Program-made: the position numbers and the translations under genes | The notes under the pieces: generated by a model | Database searches by the model: none | What the model was told of the DNA's origin: nothing | What the model saw: the letters and a program-made list of their open reading frames with translations, nothing else | Assembly: GCF_040225985.1 (NCBI RefSeq) | Contig: NZ_JBBPEU010000011.1 | Span: 1 to 64,000, forward strand | Origin: Shimia sp040225985 | Lineage (GTDB): Bacteria; Pseudomonadota; Alphaproteobacteria; Rhodobacterales; Rhodobacteraceae | Direction of reading: 5' to 3' | DNA: 64,000 nt | Part shown: positions 34,905 to 43,824 of the stretch, piece after piece | Layout: every line of letters begins with the position of its first letter | How positions within the stretch are numbered: position 1 is the first letter of the stretch

Positions 34905-35976
34905 CTACGGCCTCGCGCATCCAGCGTTGCAGGTGCATCACCGGATGCTCCGAATTCACCCCACCGCGCGGATCGACGACAAGGGGGCCGGGTCGGTATC
35001 CGCGGGATTGCAAGCCACGCTGCACCGACTCCACAAGGTGGATGTCTTCTTCGACCGTAGTGTCGCGATCCTGCACGGCCAGCTTTCGCACCTTCGCGTC
35101 CTCGGCCCCACCCACGGAATACCAGCCGCGCCAAACCACCACGCGCCCCGCATCAATGGCACGCCAATGATAGGTGTTGAGCACATTTCCGGGATAGACT
35201 TGGAACGAGAACATGGGCCACAGGAACCAGCTCGAATATTCATGGCTGTGGGCAAATCCAGAGTTGATGTCATAGGTCATGTCCTCGACATTCTGGCACT
35301 GTGTCGTGTGGCGCAAGCACATGCCTTGCGGCTGGATGTCATAGGTCTCGGGTTTGATGACGCCGTTGGAAAAGGTCGGGTGGTTGAGGCTACAGTGATA
35401 ACATTCCGAGTAGTTTTCGACCGACACTTTCCAATTGCAGGATTCAGGAATTTCCACCCACTCAATGGGTTTCAGATCGGCCCAGTTGGGCACCCATTCC
35501 TCCAACTCGGCGCGGGCGTTCGGGAACCAGTCTTCCATTGGCATCGCGTTCGGGTCGAGATTGACAAACACGAACCCCAGGAATTCTTCGGCGCGCACCT
35601 CGGTCAGGCAGACAGTCGATTTATCAAACCCTTCAACCGCCTTGATATTTGGGCCAGAGCGCAGCTCTCCCGTCAATTCGTAGGTCCATGCGTGGTAAGG
35701 GCAGACAACCACGCGGGTGGTGCCGGACCCGCTCACCAACTGGTGCGCGCGGTGTTGGCAGACGTTGTAGAACACACGGATTTTCTCATCCCGCCCCCGG
35801 ATCGCGAACAGGCTTTCACCAGCGATCTCGAATGTCGCATAAGCCCCCGGCCCTGCCAACTCGGAGGCGTGACAGCCGAATTGCCACGTGCGCGCCAAAA
35901 GCCCTGCACATTCCAGATCGAACACTTGCGGATCCGTGTAATACCGCGCGGCAAGAGACTTGATGGGAAGTGTCAC
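34897..35976 (-). CDS. Rieske non-heme iron oxygenase, large subunit (betaine/carnitine demethylase type)
   Basis: 359 residues from a GTG at 35976 that overlaps the RpiR stop by four bases (GTGA). The Rieske [2Fe-2S] ligands are C73-x-H75 (VCQH) and C92-x2-H95 (CPYH). ENYSECYHCSLNHP gives the mononuclear iron histidines H194 and H199. Overall pattern fits oxygenases acting on quaternary ammonium compounds (GbcA, stachydrine demethylase, CntA), which remove a methyl group as formaldehyde. No flavin/ferredoxin reductase partner is encoded nearby, so electrons must come from elsewhere in the genome. Confidence 0.88.
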   Translation of the reverse strand: MTLPIKSLAARYYTDPQVFDLECAGLLARTWQFGCHASELAGPGAYATFEIAGESLFAIRGRDEKIRVFYNVCQHRAHQLVSGSGTTRVVVCPYHAWTYELTGELRSGPNIKAVEGFDKSTVCLTEVRAEEFLGFVFVNLDPNAMPMEDWFPNARAELEEWVPNWADLKPIEWVEIPESCNWKVSVENYSECYHCSLNHPTFSNGVIKPETYDIQPQGMCLRHTTQCQNVEDMTYDINSGFAHSHEYSSWFLWPMFSFQVYPGNVLNTYHWRAIDAGRVVVWRGWYSVGGAEDAKVRKLAVQDRDTTVEEDIHLVESVQRGLQSRGYRPGPLVVDPRGGVNSEHPVMHLQRWMREAVDG

Positions 35977-36860
35977 GTCGGCTCCTCATGATACAGGCCC
36001 AACTCGTGGCGCCTTGCGTGGAAGGTAGTGACGCGCTCAACGATTTCGTCGCTCGCCACCGCAATCACGAATGACAACAACGTCTCAAGCAGCGCGACTG
36101 TTGTCACCGATGAAGGGAAGAACTGCGGCGTGTCGCAGGCAATGACGAACCCATGATCGGCATCGCGGATGATCGGACTGGCCGGACTGTCGGAAATCGC
36201 CACGATCCGCATCCCTTGGGTGCGGGCCCGCTTGACCGCTTCGACCACTTCGGCCCTGTAGGGTTTGCAGGTGATGGCGATCAGAACGTCGCCATCGCCG
36301 GCCCAGGCCAGATCGTCAATCGCGTTGGCCCCCGCGCGCGGGATGGCGTGGAACCGGACCATACCCGTTGACGCGAGATAGGTAAAATTCCGGGCGCTGG
36401 AGTTGTTCACTCCCACCCCCAGCGTGAACACGTTGTTTGACTCCCAGATCAGCTCGGCCGCGTCTTGCAGGTCATCGGCAGAGATGCCCGAAAACGTCTC
36501 TTCGACATTGCGCAGCATCCCCTGAACCATATCAGCATAAAGCCCCCCCAGATCGCCGGATTTCCGGATGTCCTGCAGCCACTTGGCGCGCTCGGGGAAA
36601 TCGGCGGCCCCGCGTCGGATGGCCTCGCGAAACGGGGCGCGAAAATCCTCGTACCCTTCAAAGCCCACTTGCCGTGCCATGCGCACAACTGTGTTGGGTT
36701 TCACATTCGCGGCCTCGGCGATTTCGCGCACGGTCGAGACCCCGACATCGCGCGGATTTTCCAGCACATAGGTCGCGGCCTTACGGGCCTCGGGCGTCAA
36801 CTCGCCCAGTTCACCCGCAAGCCGTTTCAGAATCGAATTTGATACATTTGTCCCATTCAT
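35973..36860 (-). CDS. RpiR/MurR-family regulator (HTH plus SIS domain)
   Basis: The ATG at 36860 gives 295 residues; longer upstream frames run into the divergent gene and are rejected. Residues about 1-80 are the HTH_6 domain (LTPEARKAATYVLENP, STVREIAEAANVKPNTVVRMAR), and about 125-260 form a SIS domain (VFTLGVGVNNSSARNF, AITCKPYRAEVVEAVKRA). It is the first gene of the leftward operon and probably regulates both divergent operons, with a pathway intermediate as ligand. Confidence 0.9.
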   Translation of the reverse strand: MNGTNVSNSILKRLAGELGELTPEARKAATYVLENPRDVGVSTVREIAEAANVKPNTVVRMARQVGFEGYEDFRAPFREAIRRGAADFPERAKWLQDIRKSGDLGGLYADMVQGMLRNVEETFSGISADDLQDAAELIWESNNVFTLGVGVNNSSARNFTYLASTGMVRFHAIPRAGANAIDDLAWAGDGDVLIAITCKPYRAEVVEAVKRARTQGMRIVAISDSPASPIIRDADHGFVIACDTPQFFPSSVTTVALLETLLSFVIAVASDEIVERVTTFHARRHELGLYHEEPT

Positions 36861-36929
36861 GATTGACTGTGGTATATTTGTTTGCAAATGCTGTCGAGAC
36901 AAAAATCGACTCACATCAGGAAAAATGCC
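36841..36929. promoter_or_regulatory. Divergent operator/promoter region of the betaine-type cluster
   Basis: Two similar 11-mers, gatacatttgt (36841-36851) and ggtatatttgt (36871-36881), match at 9 of 11 positions and lie 30 bp apart, three helical turns. A small palindrome tttgcaaa (36881-36889 area) follows. The first copy is inside the start of the RpiR gene. These are candidate RpiR operators. Confidence 0.4.
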
Positions 36930-39380
36930 GTGGCAACCGAATTTCCAAATCAGGCCCGTGTCGTCATCGTAGGAGGCGGCGTGATGGGCGTCGGCCTTGC
37001 ATACCATCTGGGACATGAAGGCTGGGGCGCCGAGACCGTCCTGCTTGAAAAGGCCGAACTCACCTCGGGCAGCACGTGGCATGCCGCGGGCCAGATTACG
37101 CACTCCACATCCAGCTTCGGCCTTGGCAAATGCGTTGATTACAACATCGGGCTTTATTCCGGCGGGCTGGAAGCCGAAACCGGTCAGCCAGTAACATGGC
37201 ATGGTTGCGGATCATTCCGGCTGGCCTATACCGAGGACGAGATGGACTGGCTACGCCACACCCTGTCCGTGGGGCGCTCGCTCGGGTTCAACATCGAACT
37301 GGTTGGGCCTGAAGAGATTGCCAAACTGCACCCGTTCTACAATCTCGACGGCGTTCTCGGGGCTTTGCACACGCCGGATGACGGCCATGTGGATCCGACC
37401 AATGTGACCATGGCGATGGCGGCGGGGGCCCGTCAAAAGGGCGTGCACATCATTCGCCAGTGCCGCGCCACCAACATCACGCAACTGCCCTCGGGGGAAT
37501 GGCAGGTCGAGACCGAAAAGGGCACGATCACCTGCGAACACGTGGTCAACGCCGGCGGCACTTATGCCCGCCAGATGGGCGAATGGTCAGGGCTGCAACT
37601 GCCCATGACATCAATGACACACCACTATTTCGTCACCGAACCCGTACCGGAGTTCGAGGCGCTGGACACCGAGCTGCCGGTGATCCGCGACGACAAAAAA
37701 GTGTCGGGATACATCCGCATGGAGCAGAAACGCGGCCTGATCGGGATCTACGAAAAAGAGAACCCGAACTCGGTCTGGCATGACCATTGCCCGTGGGACT
37801 ATGAAAACTGGCTGTTTGACGCCGACTACGACCGCGTCATGCCCTATCTCGAAGAAAGCCTGAACCGGATGCCGATCTTTGCCGAGCTGGGCATCCAGCG
37901 CGAGGTGCACGGCGCGATTTCGCATCCGCCCGATGGCAACCCGCTGATCGGCCCTGCCCCCGGCGTGCGAAATTACTGGTGCTGTTGCGGTACACAGATC
38001 GGCATCGGCTGGGGGCCGGGCCTGACGCGGGAGCTTGCCCGCTGGATGGTGCACGGGGCGGCCGATATCTCGATGCGCGACTATGATCCGCGTCGCTTTG
38101 GCAGCTATGCCACCAAAGACTGGCAGGTCATCAAGGCCGAAGAAGACTATTGCCTGCGCCACGAAATTCCGTTCCCGCATTTCAACCGCCTTGCGGGGCG
38201 CCCGATTAAACCGTCCCCGCTGCACGAGCTGTTGCATGCCAAAGGGGCCGTGCACGAAGAAGTCTACGGTTTCGAACGCCCGCGGTTTTTTGCAAAAGGG
38301 ATCGCGCAACAGGATCACTATTCCTTCAACCGCACGCCGGTGGATGACATGGTCGCAAACGAGGTGCGCGCCGTGCGCGACCGCGTCGGCATCATGGATG
38401 TCACGGCATTTACCAAGGTGTTGGTCAGTGGCCCCGATGCCTACGCCCTTCTGGACCGGCTGACAGCCAATCGGATGCCGCAGAAAACGGGGTCGATTAC
38501 CCTGACCCACATGCTCAGCCGGGGGGGACGCATCGAACTTGAAACCACGATCGTGCGCATGGCCGACGACAAGTTCTACCTTGTCTGTGCCGCCTTCTTT
38601 GAACAGCGCCTGCTGGATCATCTGACCCACCAGAAAGCGGACGAGGACGTGACAATCACTTCGCTGTCCTCGGATTGGTCTGCCCTGTCATTAAATGGTC
38701 CACGCGCCCGCGATGTGCTGGCGGCCTGCACCGACGCCGATTTGTCAAACGCAGGTTTCCGTTGGCTGTCCGCACAGCAGATTACCGTCGCCAGTCACGA
38801 GATCTGGGCATTCCGCATGTCATATGCGGGAGAGCTTGGCTGGGAATTCCACATGCCAAACGCCGCCTGTCTTGATGTGTATAGCGCGCTTTGGGCCGCG
38901 GGCGCCCCCCACGGGATCGCGGACTACGGGTCTTTCGCCATGAACGCAATGCGGATGGAAAAAGGTTTCAAAGGCGCGGGTGAGTTGACCAACGAGGTGA
39001 CTCTGGCCGAGGCCGATGTGCTGCGCTTTGCCCGCACCGACAAGAACTATCTGGGTCGTGATGCAACCCTTGATCCCAATCTGCGCTGGATCTGCGCCTA
39101 TCTCGAAATCGCACCGGACGGCAAGGCGGATGGCCATGGCGGGGAAGCCGTGCTTCTGGATGGAAAAGTCGTCGGATCAACTGCCTCGGTGGCCTATGGC
39201 CCGACGGTCGGCAAGATACTTGCCTTTGCCTACCTGAAACCCGATGCGGCAAAACCCGGCACCGCGCTTGAAGTTATCATCCACGGCGCTCCGCGCCCGG
39301 CCAAGGTGCTGGGGGCGCCCGCCTATGATCCGGAAAGCCTGTTGCCGCGCACCGATAGCATCAAGGAGGCCGCAGAATGA
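36930..39380 (+). CDS. Dimethylglycine/sarcosine dehydrogenase-like FAD oxidoreductase with GcvT domain
   Basis: A GTG at 36930 (AGGA about 10 bases upstream) yields 816 residues starting (M)ATEFPNQARVV; an ATG at 36888 would add an atypical tail. Residues about 8-370 form a DAO-type FAD domain (VVIVGGGVMGVGLAYHLG), with SGSTWHAAGQ likely bearing the covalent-FAD histidine. Residues about 420-810 are GcvT and its C-terminal domain (tetrahydrofolate binding). The family oxidises N-methyl groups and passes the carbon to THF. The stop overlaps the next gene (ATGA). The substrate is probably a tertiary or secondary N-methyl amine made by the Rieske enzyme. Confidence 0.88.
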   Translation: MATEFPNQARVVIVGGGVMGVGLAYHLGHEGWGAETVLLEKAELTSGSTWHAAGQITHSTSSFGLGKCVDYNIGLYSGGLEAETGQPVTWHGCGSFRLAYTEDEMDWLRHTLSVGRSLGFNIELVGPEEIAKLHPFYNLDGVLGALHTPDDGHVDPTNVTMAMAAGARQKGVHIIRQCRATNITQLPSGEWQVETEKGTITCEHVVNAGGTYARQMGEWSGLQLPMTSMTHHYFVTEPVPEFEALDTELPVIRDDKKVSGYIRMEQKRGLIGIYEKENPNSVWHDHCPWDYENWLFDADYDRVMPYLEESLNRMPIFAELGIQREVHGAISHPPDGNPLIGPAPGVRNYWCCCGTQIGIGWGPGLTRELARWMVHGAADISMRDYDPRRFGSYATKDWQVIKAEEDYCLRHEIPFPHFNRLAGRPIKPSPLHELLHAKGAVHEEVYGFERPRFFAKGIAQQDHYSFNRTPVDDMVANEVRAVRDRVGIMDVTAFTKVLVSGPDAYALLDRLTANRMPQKTGSITLTHMLSRGGRIELETTIVRMADDKFYLVCAAFFEQRLLDHLTHQKADEDVTITSLSSDWSALSLNGPRARDVLAACTDADLSNAGFRWLSAQQITVASHEIWAFRMSYAGELGWEFHMPNAACLDVYSALWAAGAPHGIADYGSFAMNAMRMEKGFKGAGELTNEVTLAEADVLRFARTDKNYLGRDATLDPNLRWICAYLEIAPDGKADGHGGEAVLLDGKVVGSTASVAYGPTVGKILAFAYLKPDAAKPGTALEVIIHGAPRPAKVLGAPAYDPESLLPRTDSIKEAAE

Positions 39381-40459
39381 CCCTGCCCAAGACGATGACC
39401 GCCATGGTCACCATGGGACATGGTGATCTTGACCAAATGGTGCTGCATACGGACTGGCCCCGCCCCGAACCCGGACCGGATGACGTGCTGATCCGTGTAG
39501 GCGCCTGCGGGCTGAACAACACCGATGTGAACACGCGCTCGGGCTGGTATTCCAAGACCGTATCCGACGCCACAACCGGCGGGGCCTATTCCGAGGTGGG
39601 CGAGGAAGACCCCACATGGGGCGGCGCGCCGATTACCTTTCCCCGCATTCAGGGCGCGGATGTCTGCGGCACGATTGTCGCCGTTGGCGCCAATGTGGAT
39701 GCGGCCCGCATTGGCGAACGCGTCATCACCGATGGCTGGTTGCGTGATCCGCAAGACCCAGAAAACATGGACAAAACCGGATATTACGGGTCCGAACGGG
39801 ACGGCGGATTCGCCGAATACGCCACCACGCCCGCACGAAATGCCTTGGCAGTGACCTCTGATCTGAGCGATGCCGAACTCGCCACCTTTTCCTGTTCCTA
39901 TTCTACGGCGGAAGGCATGCTGACGCGCGCCAATGTCGGCGCACATGACACTGTTCTGGTTCCCGGCGCATCCGGCGGGGTCGGTGGCGCGTTGGTACAG
40001 CTTGCCAAACGGCGTGGCGCGCGAGTCATCGCCATGGCCTCGGACGCCAAACACGACGACGTGGCCGAGCTGGGGCCCGACCGCATTCTGCCGCGGGCGC
40101 CTGACAATCTGCGCGCGACCCTCGGCGACGAGAAGATTACAGTCGTCGCGGATGTGGTGGGCGGCCCCTACTGGCCGCAACTGATCGACATTCTGGAACG
40201 CGGCGGGCGCTATACCTGCTCCGGCGCAATCGCGGGGCCGATGGTCACGCTGGACCTGCGCACCTTTTACCTGCGCGACCTGACCTTTACCGGCTCTACC
40301 GTGATCCCGCCGGAAGTCATGCCCAACCTGATACGATATATCGAGAACAAAGAGATCAAACCGGTGCTCGCCGCGAGCTACCCGCTGGCGCAATTGCGCG
40401 ACGCGCAGGCCGCCTTTATCGCCAAGACCCACACGGGCAACATCGTGGTCGAGCCATGA
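39377..40459 (+). CDS. MDR-superfamily zinc-type alcohol dehydrogenase / quinone oxidoreductase
   Basis: 360 residues: a GroES-like N-terminus (PRPEPGPDDVLIRVGACGLNNTDV), PRIQGADVCGTIVAVG, and a Rossmann segment VLVPGASGGVGGALVQLAK with a two-Gly-Gly pattern. The usual catalytic Cys/His/Glu zinc residues are largely missing (NNTDVN instead of CGTDLH), which points to a quinone-oxidoreductase-like, zinc-independent member. Overlaps the DMGDH-like gene and the following micro-ORF by four bases each. Confidence 0.85.
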   Translation: MTLPKTMTAMVTMGHGDLDQMVLHTDWPRPEPGPDDVLIRVGACGLNNTDVNTRSGWYSKTVSDATTGGAYSEVGEEDPTWGGAPITFPRIQGADVCGTIVAVGANVDAARIGERVITDGWLRDPQDPENMDKTGYYGSERDGGFAEYATTPARNALAVTSDLSDAELATFSCSYSTAEGMLTRANVGAHDTVLVPGASGGVGGALVQLAKRRGARVIAMASDAKHDDVAELGPDRILPRAPDNLRATLGDEKITVVADVVGGPYWPQLIDILERGGRYTCSGAIAGPMVTLDLRTFYLRDLTFTGSTVIPPEVMPNLIRYIENKEIKPVLAASYPLAQLRDAQAAFIAKTHTGNIVVEP

Positions 40460-40515
40460 CACGTGTCATCTTTGACACGCCGCCCGCTCTGGTCCCGGCA
40501 GAGGCGATGGAATGA
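40456..40515 (+). CDS. Nineteen-codon micro-ORF bridging two operon genes
   Basis: ATG at 40456 to TGA at 40513-40515 encodes MTRVIFDTPPALVPAEAME. It overlaps the previous stop and the next start by ATGA at both ends, so ribosomes could pass through it. Its first 14 bases (40456-40469) form a perfect palindrome. It may be a coupling device, the remnant of a longer gene, or chance. Confidence 0.4.
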   Translation: MTRVIFDTPPALVPAEAME

Positions 40516-41618
40516 AAATCACCCGTATCCGCATATACAAGACCGCCCTGCCCTATGTTGGTGGCGCCTATCGCTGGGGGGCTGGCAACGTGATCGAAAC
40601 CGCCATGGCCAGCGTTGTCGTCATCGACACCGACGCAGGACTACAGGGATGTGGCGAATTCACCCCCTGCGGCGAAAACTACATGGTCGCCCATTCCGAG
40701 GGCGTTGAGGCTCTCGCGCGGCTCGTGGCGCCGCGCCTTCTGGGCGAGGATCCCCGCCAACTGGGCCGGATTGAGGAGATCATGGACCACAATGTGCAGG
40801 GCCATGGCTATGCCAAGGCCCCGTTTGATGCGGCCTGCTGGGACATTCTGGGACAAGCCTGCGATCAGCCTGTCTGGATGTTGCTTGGCGGGAAGCTAAC
40901 CGACGGGGCGCCCATGTACCGCGTGGCCCCGCAAAAGGATAACGATCAAACCCGCATCGAGATGGAAGGCTATCGCGCACAAGGTTACCGGCAGTTCCAA
41001 ATCAAGGTCGGCGCAGACTGGCGGTCGGATATCGACCGGATCGAGACAGGTGTTGCCCTTGTGCACCGGGACGAATCCGCCATGGCGGATGCCAATCAGG
41101 GCTGGCGCGTCGACAATGCGATCCGCGTGGCCCGCGCGACCCGTCACCTGGATTTCATCCTGGAACAGCCATGCCGCACCTACGAAGAATGCCAGCAGGT
41201 CCGCCGCGTCGCCGAACAGCCCATGAAACTGGATGAGTGCCTGACCGGCATGGCGATGGCCCAAAAAATTGTCGCTGATCGCGGGGCCGAGCTTTGCTGT
41301 CTCAAAATCTCTAACCTTGGTGGTCTGACCAAGGCCCGGCGCGTACGGGATTACCTTGTCGAAAACCGGATGCCCGTGGTGAGCGAAGACAGTTGGGGCG
41401 GCGAGATCACCAGCGCCGTCGTCGCGCATTTCGCGGCCTCGACCCCTTCGGACTATCTGCAAAACACCACCGACCTTATGAATTACAACACCCGGTCCAC
41501 CGGCATCGGTGGCCCGACCGCCCGACAGGGGCGCCTTTATGCGACGGATGTGCCCGGTCTGGGAGTCACGCCGGATTTCGGCAGTCTCGGGGCACCGGTC
41601 GCGGAGTATGTCTCATGA
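40512..41618 (+). CDS. Enolase-superfamily enzyme 1 (mandelate racemase / muconate-lactonizing group)
   Basis: 368 residues: N-terminal capping domain (ITRIRIYKTALPY), then a TIM barrel with FQIKVG (K165), DANQGW (metal Asp), LEQP (Glu), KLDECL (Asp/Glu), and CLKISNLGGL with K265. The KxK-like first lysine and the second barrel lysine are the acid/base pair of racemases and epimerases of this group, such as hydroxyproline-betaine 2-epimerase (HpbD), which from memory uses Lys163 and Lys265. First of three tandem paralogues. Confidence 0.88.
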   Translation: MKITRIRIYKTALPYVGGAYRWGAGNVIETAMASVVVIDTDAGLQGCGEFTPCGENYMVAHSEGVEALARLVAPRLLGEDPRQLGRIEEIMDHNVQGHGYAKAPFDAACWDILGQACDQPVWMLLGGKLTDGAPMYRVAPQKDNDQTRIEMEGYRAQGYRQFQIKVGADWRSDIDRIETGVALVHRDESAMADANQGWRVDNAIRVARATRHLDFILEQPCRTYEECQQVRRVAEQPMKLDECLTGMAMAQKIVADRGAELCCLKISNLGGLTKARRVRDYLVENRMPVVSEDSWGGEITSAVVAHFAASTPSDYLQNTTDLMNYNTRSTGIGGPTARQGRLYATDVPGLGVTPDFGSLGAPVAEYVS

Positions 41619-42721
41619 AGATTTCCCGGATATCCGTTTATCAGCGCGCCCTGCCGCTGGAACACCCTTATTGGCTTTCGGGCGGGCGGCTTAAATTCGA
41701 AGTGCTTGATGCCACGTTCGTCAAGATCGAAACTGACGCGGGCATTACCGGGTGGGGCGAAGGCACGCCCTGGGGCCACACCTATGTGCCAGCCCACGGA
41801 CCGGGCATTCGGGCGGGCCTTGAAACCATGGCGCCCTTTGTTCTGGGGCTTGATCCACGCCGCCTTCTTGCGGTCGAACGCGCGATGGACATGGCCCTGC
41901 CTGGCCACCTTTATGCCAAAAGCCCGATTGACATGGCCTGTTGGGACATTGCCGGTCAGGCAGCGGGCCTGCCGATTGCCGACCTTATGGGCGGCGGATC
42001 CCGCACCCCGCGCCCAATCGCGTCGTCTGTAGGGGCCAAGACGATCGAAGATACACGCGCAGCGATCGACCGCTACCGCCAGCGCGGCTACATCGCACAT
42101 TCGGTCAAGATCGGCGGGAACGTGGCGCGTGATATCGCCCGCATCCGCGATGTTGAAAACATCCGCCGTGAGGGCGAAATCGTGCTGTACGATGTCAATC
42201 GGGGCTGGACTCGCGCGCAGGCATTGCAGGTCATGTCGGCCACTGAAGACCTGAACGTCATGTTCGAACAACCTTGCGAAACGCTGGACGACATCGCGGC
42301 GCTGTCAGGGAAACATGCCGCGCCGGTGTCGGTGGATGAGGCGTTGGTTACCCTTCAAGACGCCACCCGTATCGCGCGCGACGGGATCGCCGAAATCTTT
42401 GGCATCAAGCTCAATCGCGTTGGCGGATTGACCAAGGCGGCCCGGATGCGCGACGTCGCACTTGCCCATGGCATCGACATGTTCGTGATGGCCACTGGCG
42501 GGTCAGTTCTGGCCGACACCGAGGCCCTACACCTTGCGGCCACCATACCGGATGAAAACTGTCATGCCATCTGGGCATGTCAGGACATGATCACCGCAGA
42601 GATCGCTGGCGGGCGCGGCCCGCGCAATATCAACGGACATCTGCACCTTCCCGAAACCCCCGGCCTTGGCGTGCATCCGGACGAGGACATGCTGGGCGAT
42701 CCCGTGGCAGTTTATACATGA
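41615..42721 (+). CDS. Enolase-superfamily enzyme 2 (mandelate racemase / muconate-lactonizing group)
   Basis: 368 residues: SVKIGG (K165), YDVNRGW (metal Asp), MFEQP (Glu), SVDEAL (Asp/Glu) and IFGIKLNRVGGL (K265). All catalytic and metal positions are intact. It overlaps both neighbours by ATGA. The N-terminal specificity loops differ from those of the other two paralogues, so a different substrate or stereochemistry is likely. Confidence 0.88.
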   Translation: MKISRISVYQRALPLEHPYWLSGGRLKFEVLDATFVKIETDAGITGWGEGTPWGHTYVPAHGPGIRAGLETMAPFVLGLDPRRLLAVERAMDMALPGHLYAKSPIDMACWDIAGQAAGLPIADLMGGGSRTPRPIASSVGAKTIEDTRAAIDRYRQRGYIAHSVKIGGNVARDIARIRDVENIRREGEIVLYDVNRGWTRAQALQVMSATEDLNVMFEQPCETLDDIAALSGKHAAPVSVDEALVTLQDATRIARDGIAEIFGIKLNRVGGLTKAARMRDVALAHGIDMFVMATGGSVLADTEALHLAATIPDENCHAIWACQDMITAEIAGGRGPRNINGHLHLPETPGLGVHPDEDMLGDPVAVYT

Positions 42722-43821
42722 AAATCAAACGCATCACATTGTGGTCCGTCGACCTGACCAGCCACGAAACCTATTACATGGCCGAAGGCAAGACCTGCGA
42801 CACGGTCAAATCGCATGTGCTTTGTCTGGAAACAGATGCCGGCCTGCGGGGCTGGGGCGAGGTGTGCCCGATCCCCCATTACCTGCCCGCTTATGCCGAT
42901 GGTGTACCGGCCGCCCTGGTCGAGATGGTCCCGCACATTCTGGGCATGTCCCCGTTTGGCGTGGATGCCCCCATGCAAAAGCTGGACGAGGTGCTGCAAG
43001 GACACGCCTATGCCAAATCCATCATCGACATGGCCCTGTGGGATCTTTTCGGGCGGGCGACGGCGCAGCCGCTTTATGCCTTGCTGGGCGGGCGAACGTC
43101 CGCCGACATGCCGCTTTACCACTCGATCACCTGTATCGCACCGGATGACATGGCTACGATTGCCCGCGAGGCCTATGCCACGGGCATCCGGCAGTTTCAG
43201 GTCAAGCTGGGCGCGGATGCCAATTGGGAAGCGGATGCCGAGCGCCTGATCAAGGTGCGCGAGGCTGTTGGGCAAGGCCCGCTGGTCTATGGCGACTGGA
43301 ATTGTGGCGCGACCAAGCTGCAGGCCACAAGGACAGGCCGCGCGGTGGCCCATCTGGACGTGATGTTGGAGCAACCGTGTAAAACACTGGAAGACTGTGC
43401 CGCCGTGCGCCAGGCGACCGGCTTACCCATGAAAATCGACGAAGGGGCATATGATCTGGCGTCGTTGATGCGGGCTGCAGAACTGGGCGTTCTCGATGCG
43501 GTTGCGCTCAAACTGTCCAAGTTTGGCGGCCTATCCGCGATGCGCCGCGCCCGCGACCTGACGGTGCATCTGGGGGCGGAGATCTGCGCCGAGTGCACAT
43601 GGGGGTCGGATATCGTAACCGCCGCATCGCTGCATTTCGCGGCTTCGACGCCACAGCGGGCGCTGCTCAACACCTGTGACCTGTCGTCTTACGTCGGCCC
43701 ACGCATCGCGCCGGATTGCCCGACACGGCAGAACGGACGCATCGCCCCACCGGAAGGTCCGGGGCTTGGCGTTGCGCCCGATATCGCAACCCTTGGAAAA
43801 CCCCTGCTGGAACTGGACTGA
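42718..43821 (+). CDS. Enolase-superfamily enzyme 3 (hydroxyproline-betaine epimerase-like)
   Basis: 367 residues from the ATG at 42718. FQVKLG supplies K163 and AVALKLSKFGGL K265, the exact lysine positions I recall for HpbD. Metal ligands lie in YGDWNCG, LEQP and KIDEGA. The stretch WGEVCPIPHYLPAYADG resembles the HpbD substrate loop (WGE-CP-GP-Y-P-). Of the three, this one is the best candidate for a betaine epimerase. Last of the tandem set. Confidence 0.86.
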   Translation: MKIKRITLWSVDLTSHETYYMAEGKTCDTVKSHVLCLETDAGLRGWGEVCPIPHYLPAYADGVPAALVEMVPHILGMSPFGVDAPMQKLDEVLQGHAYAKSIIDMALWDLFGRATAQPLYALLGGRTSADMPLYHSITCIAPDDMATIAREAYATGIRQFQVKLGADANWEADAERLIKVREAVGQGPLVYGDWNCGATKLQATRTGRAVAHLDVMLEQPCKTLEDCAAVRQATGLPMKIDEGAYDLASLMRAAELGVLDAVALKLSKFGGLSAMRRARDLTVHLGAEICAECTWGSDIVTAASLHFAASTPQRALLNTCDLSSYVGPRIAPDCPTRQNGRIAPPEGPGLGVAPDIATLGKPLLELD

Positions 43822-43824
43822 CCC

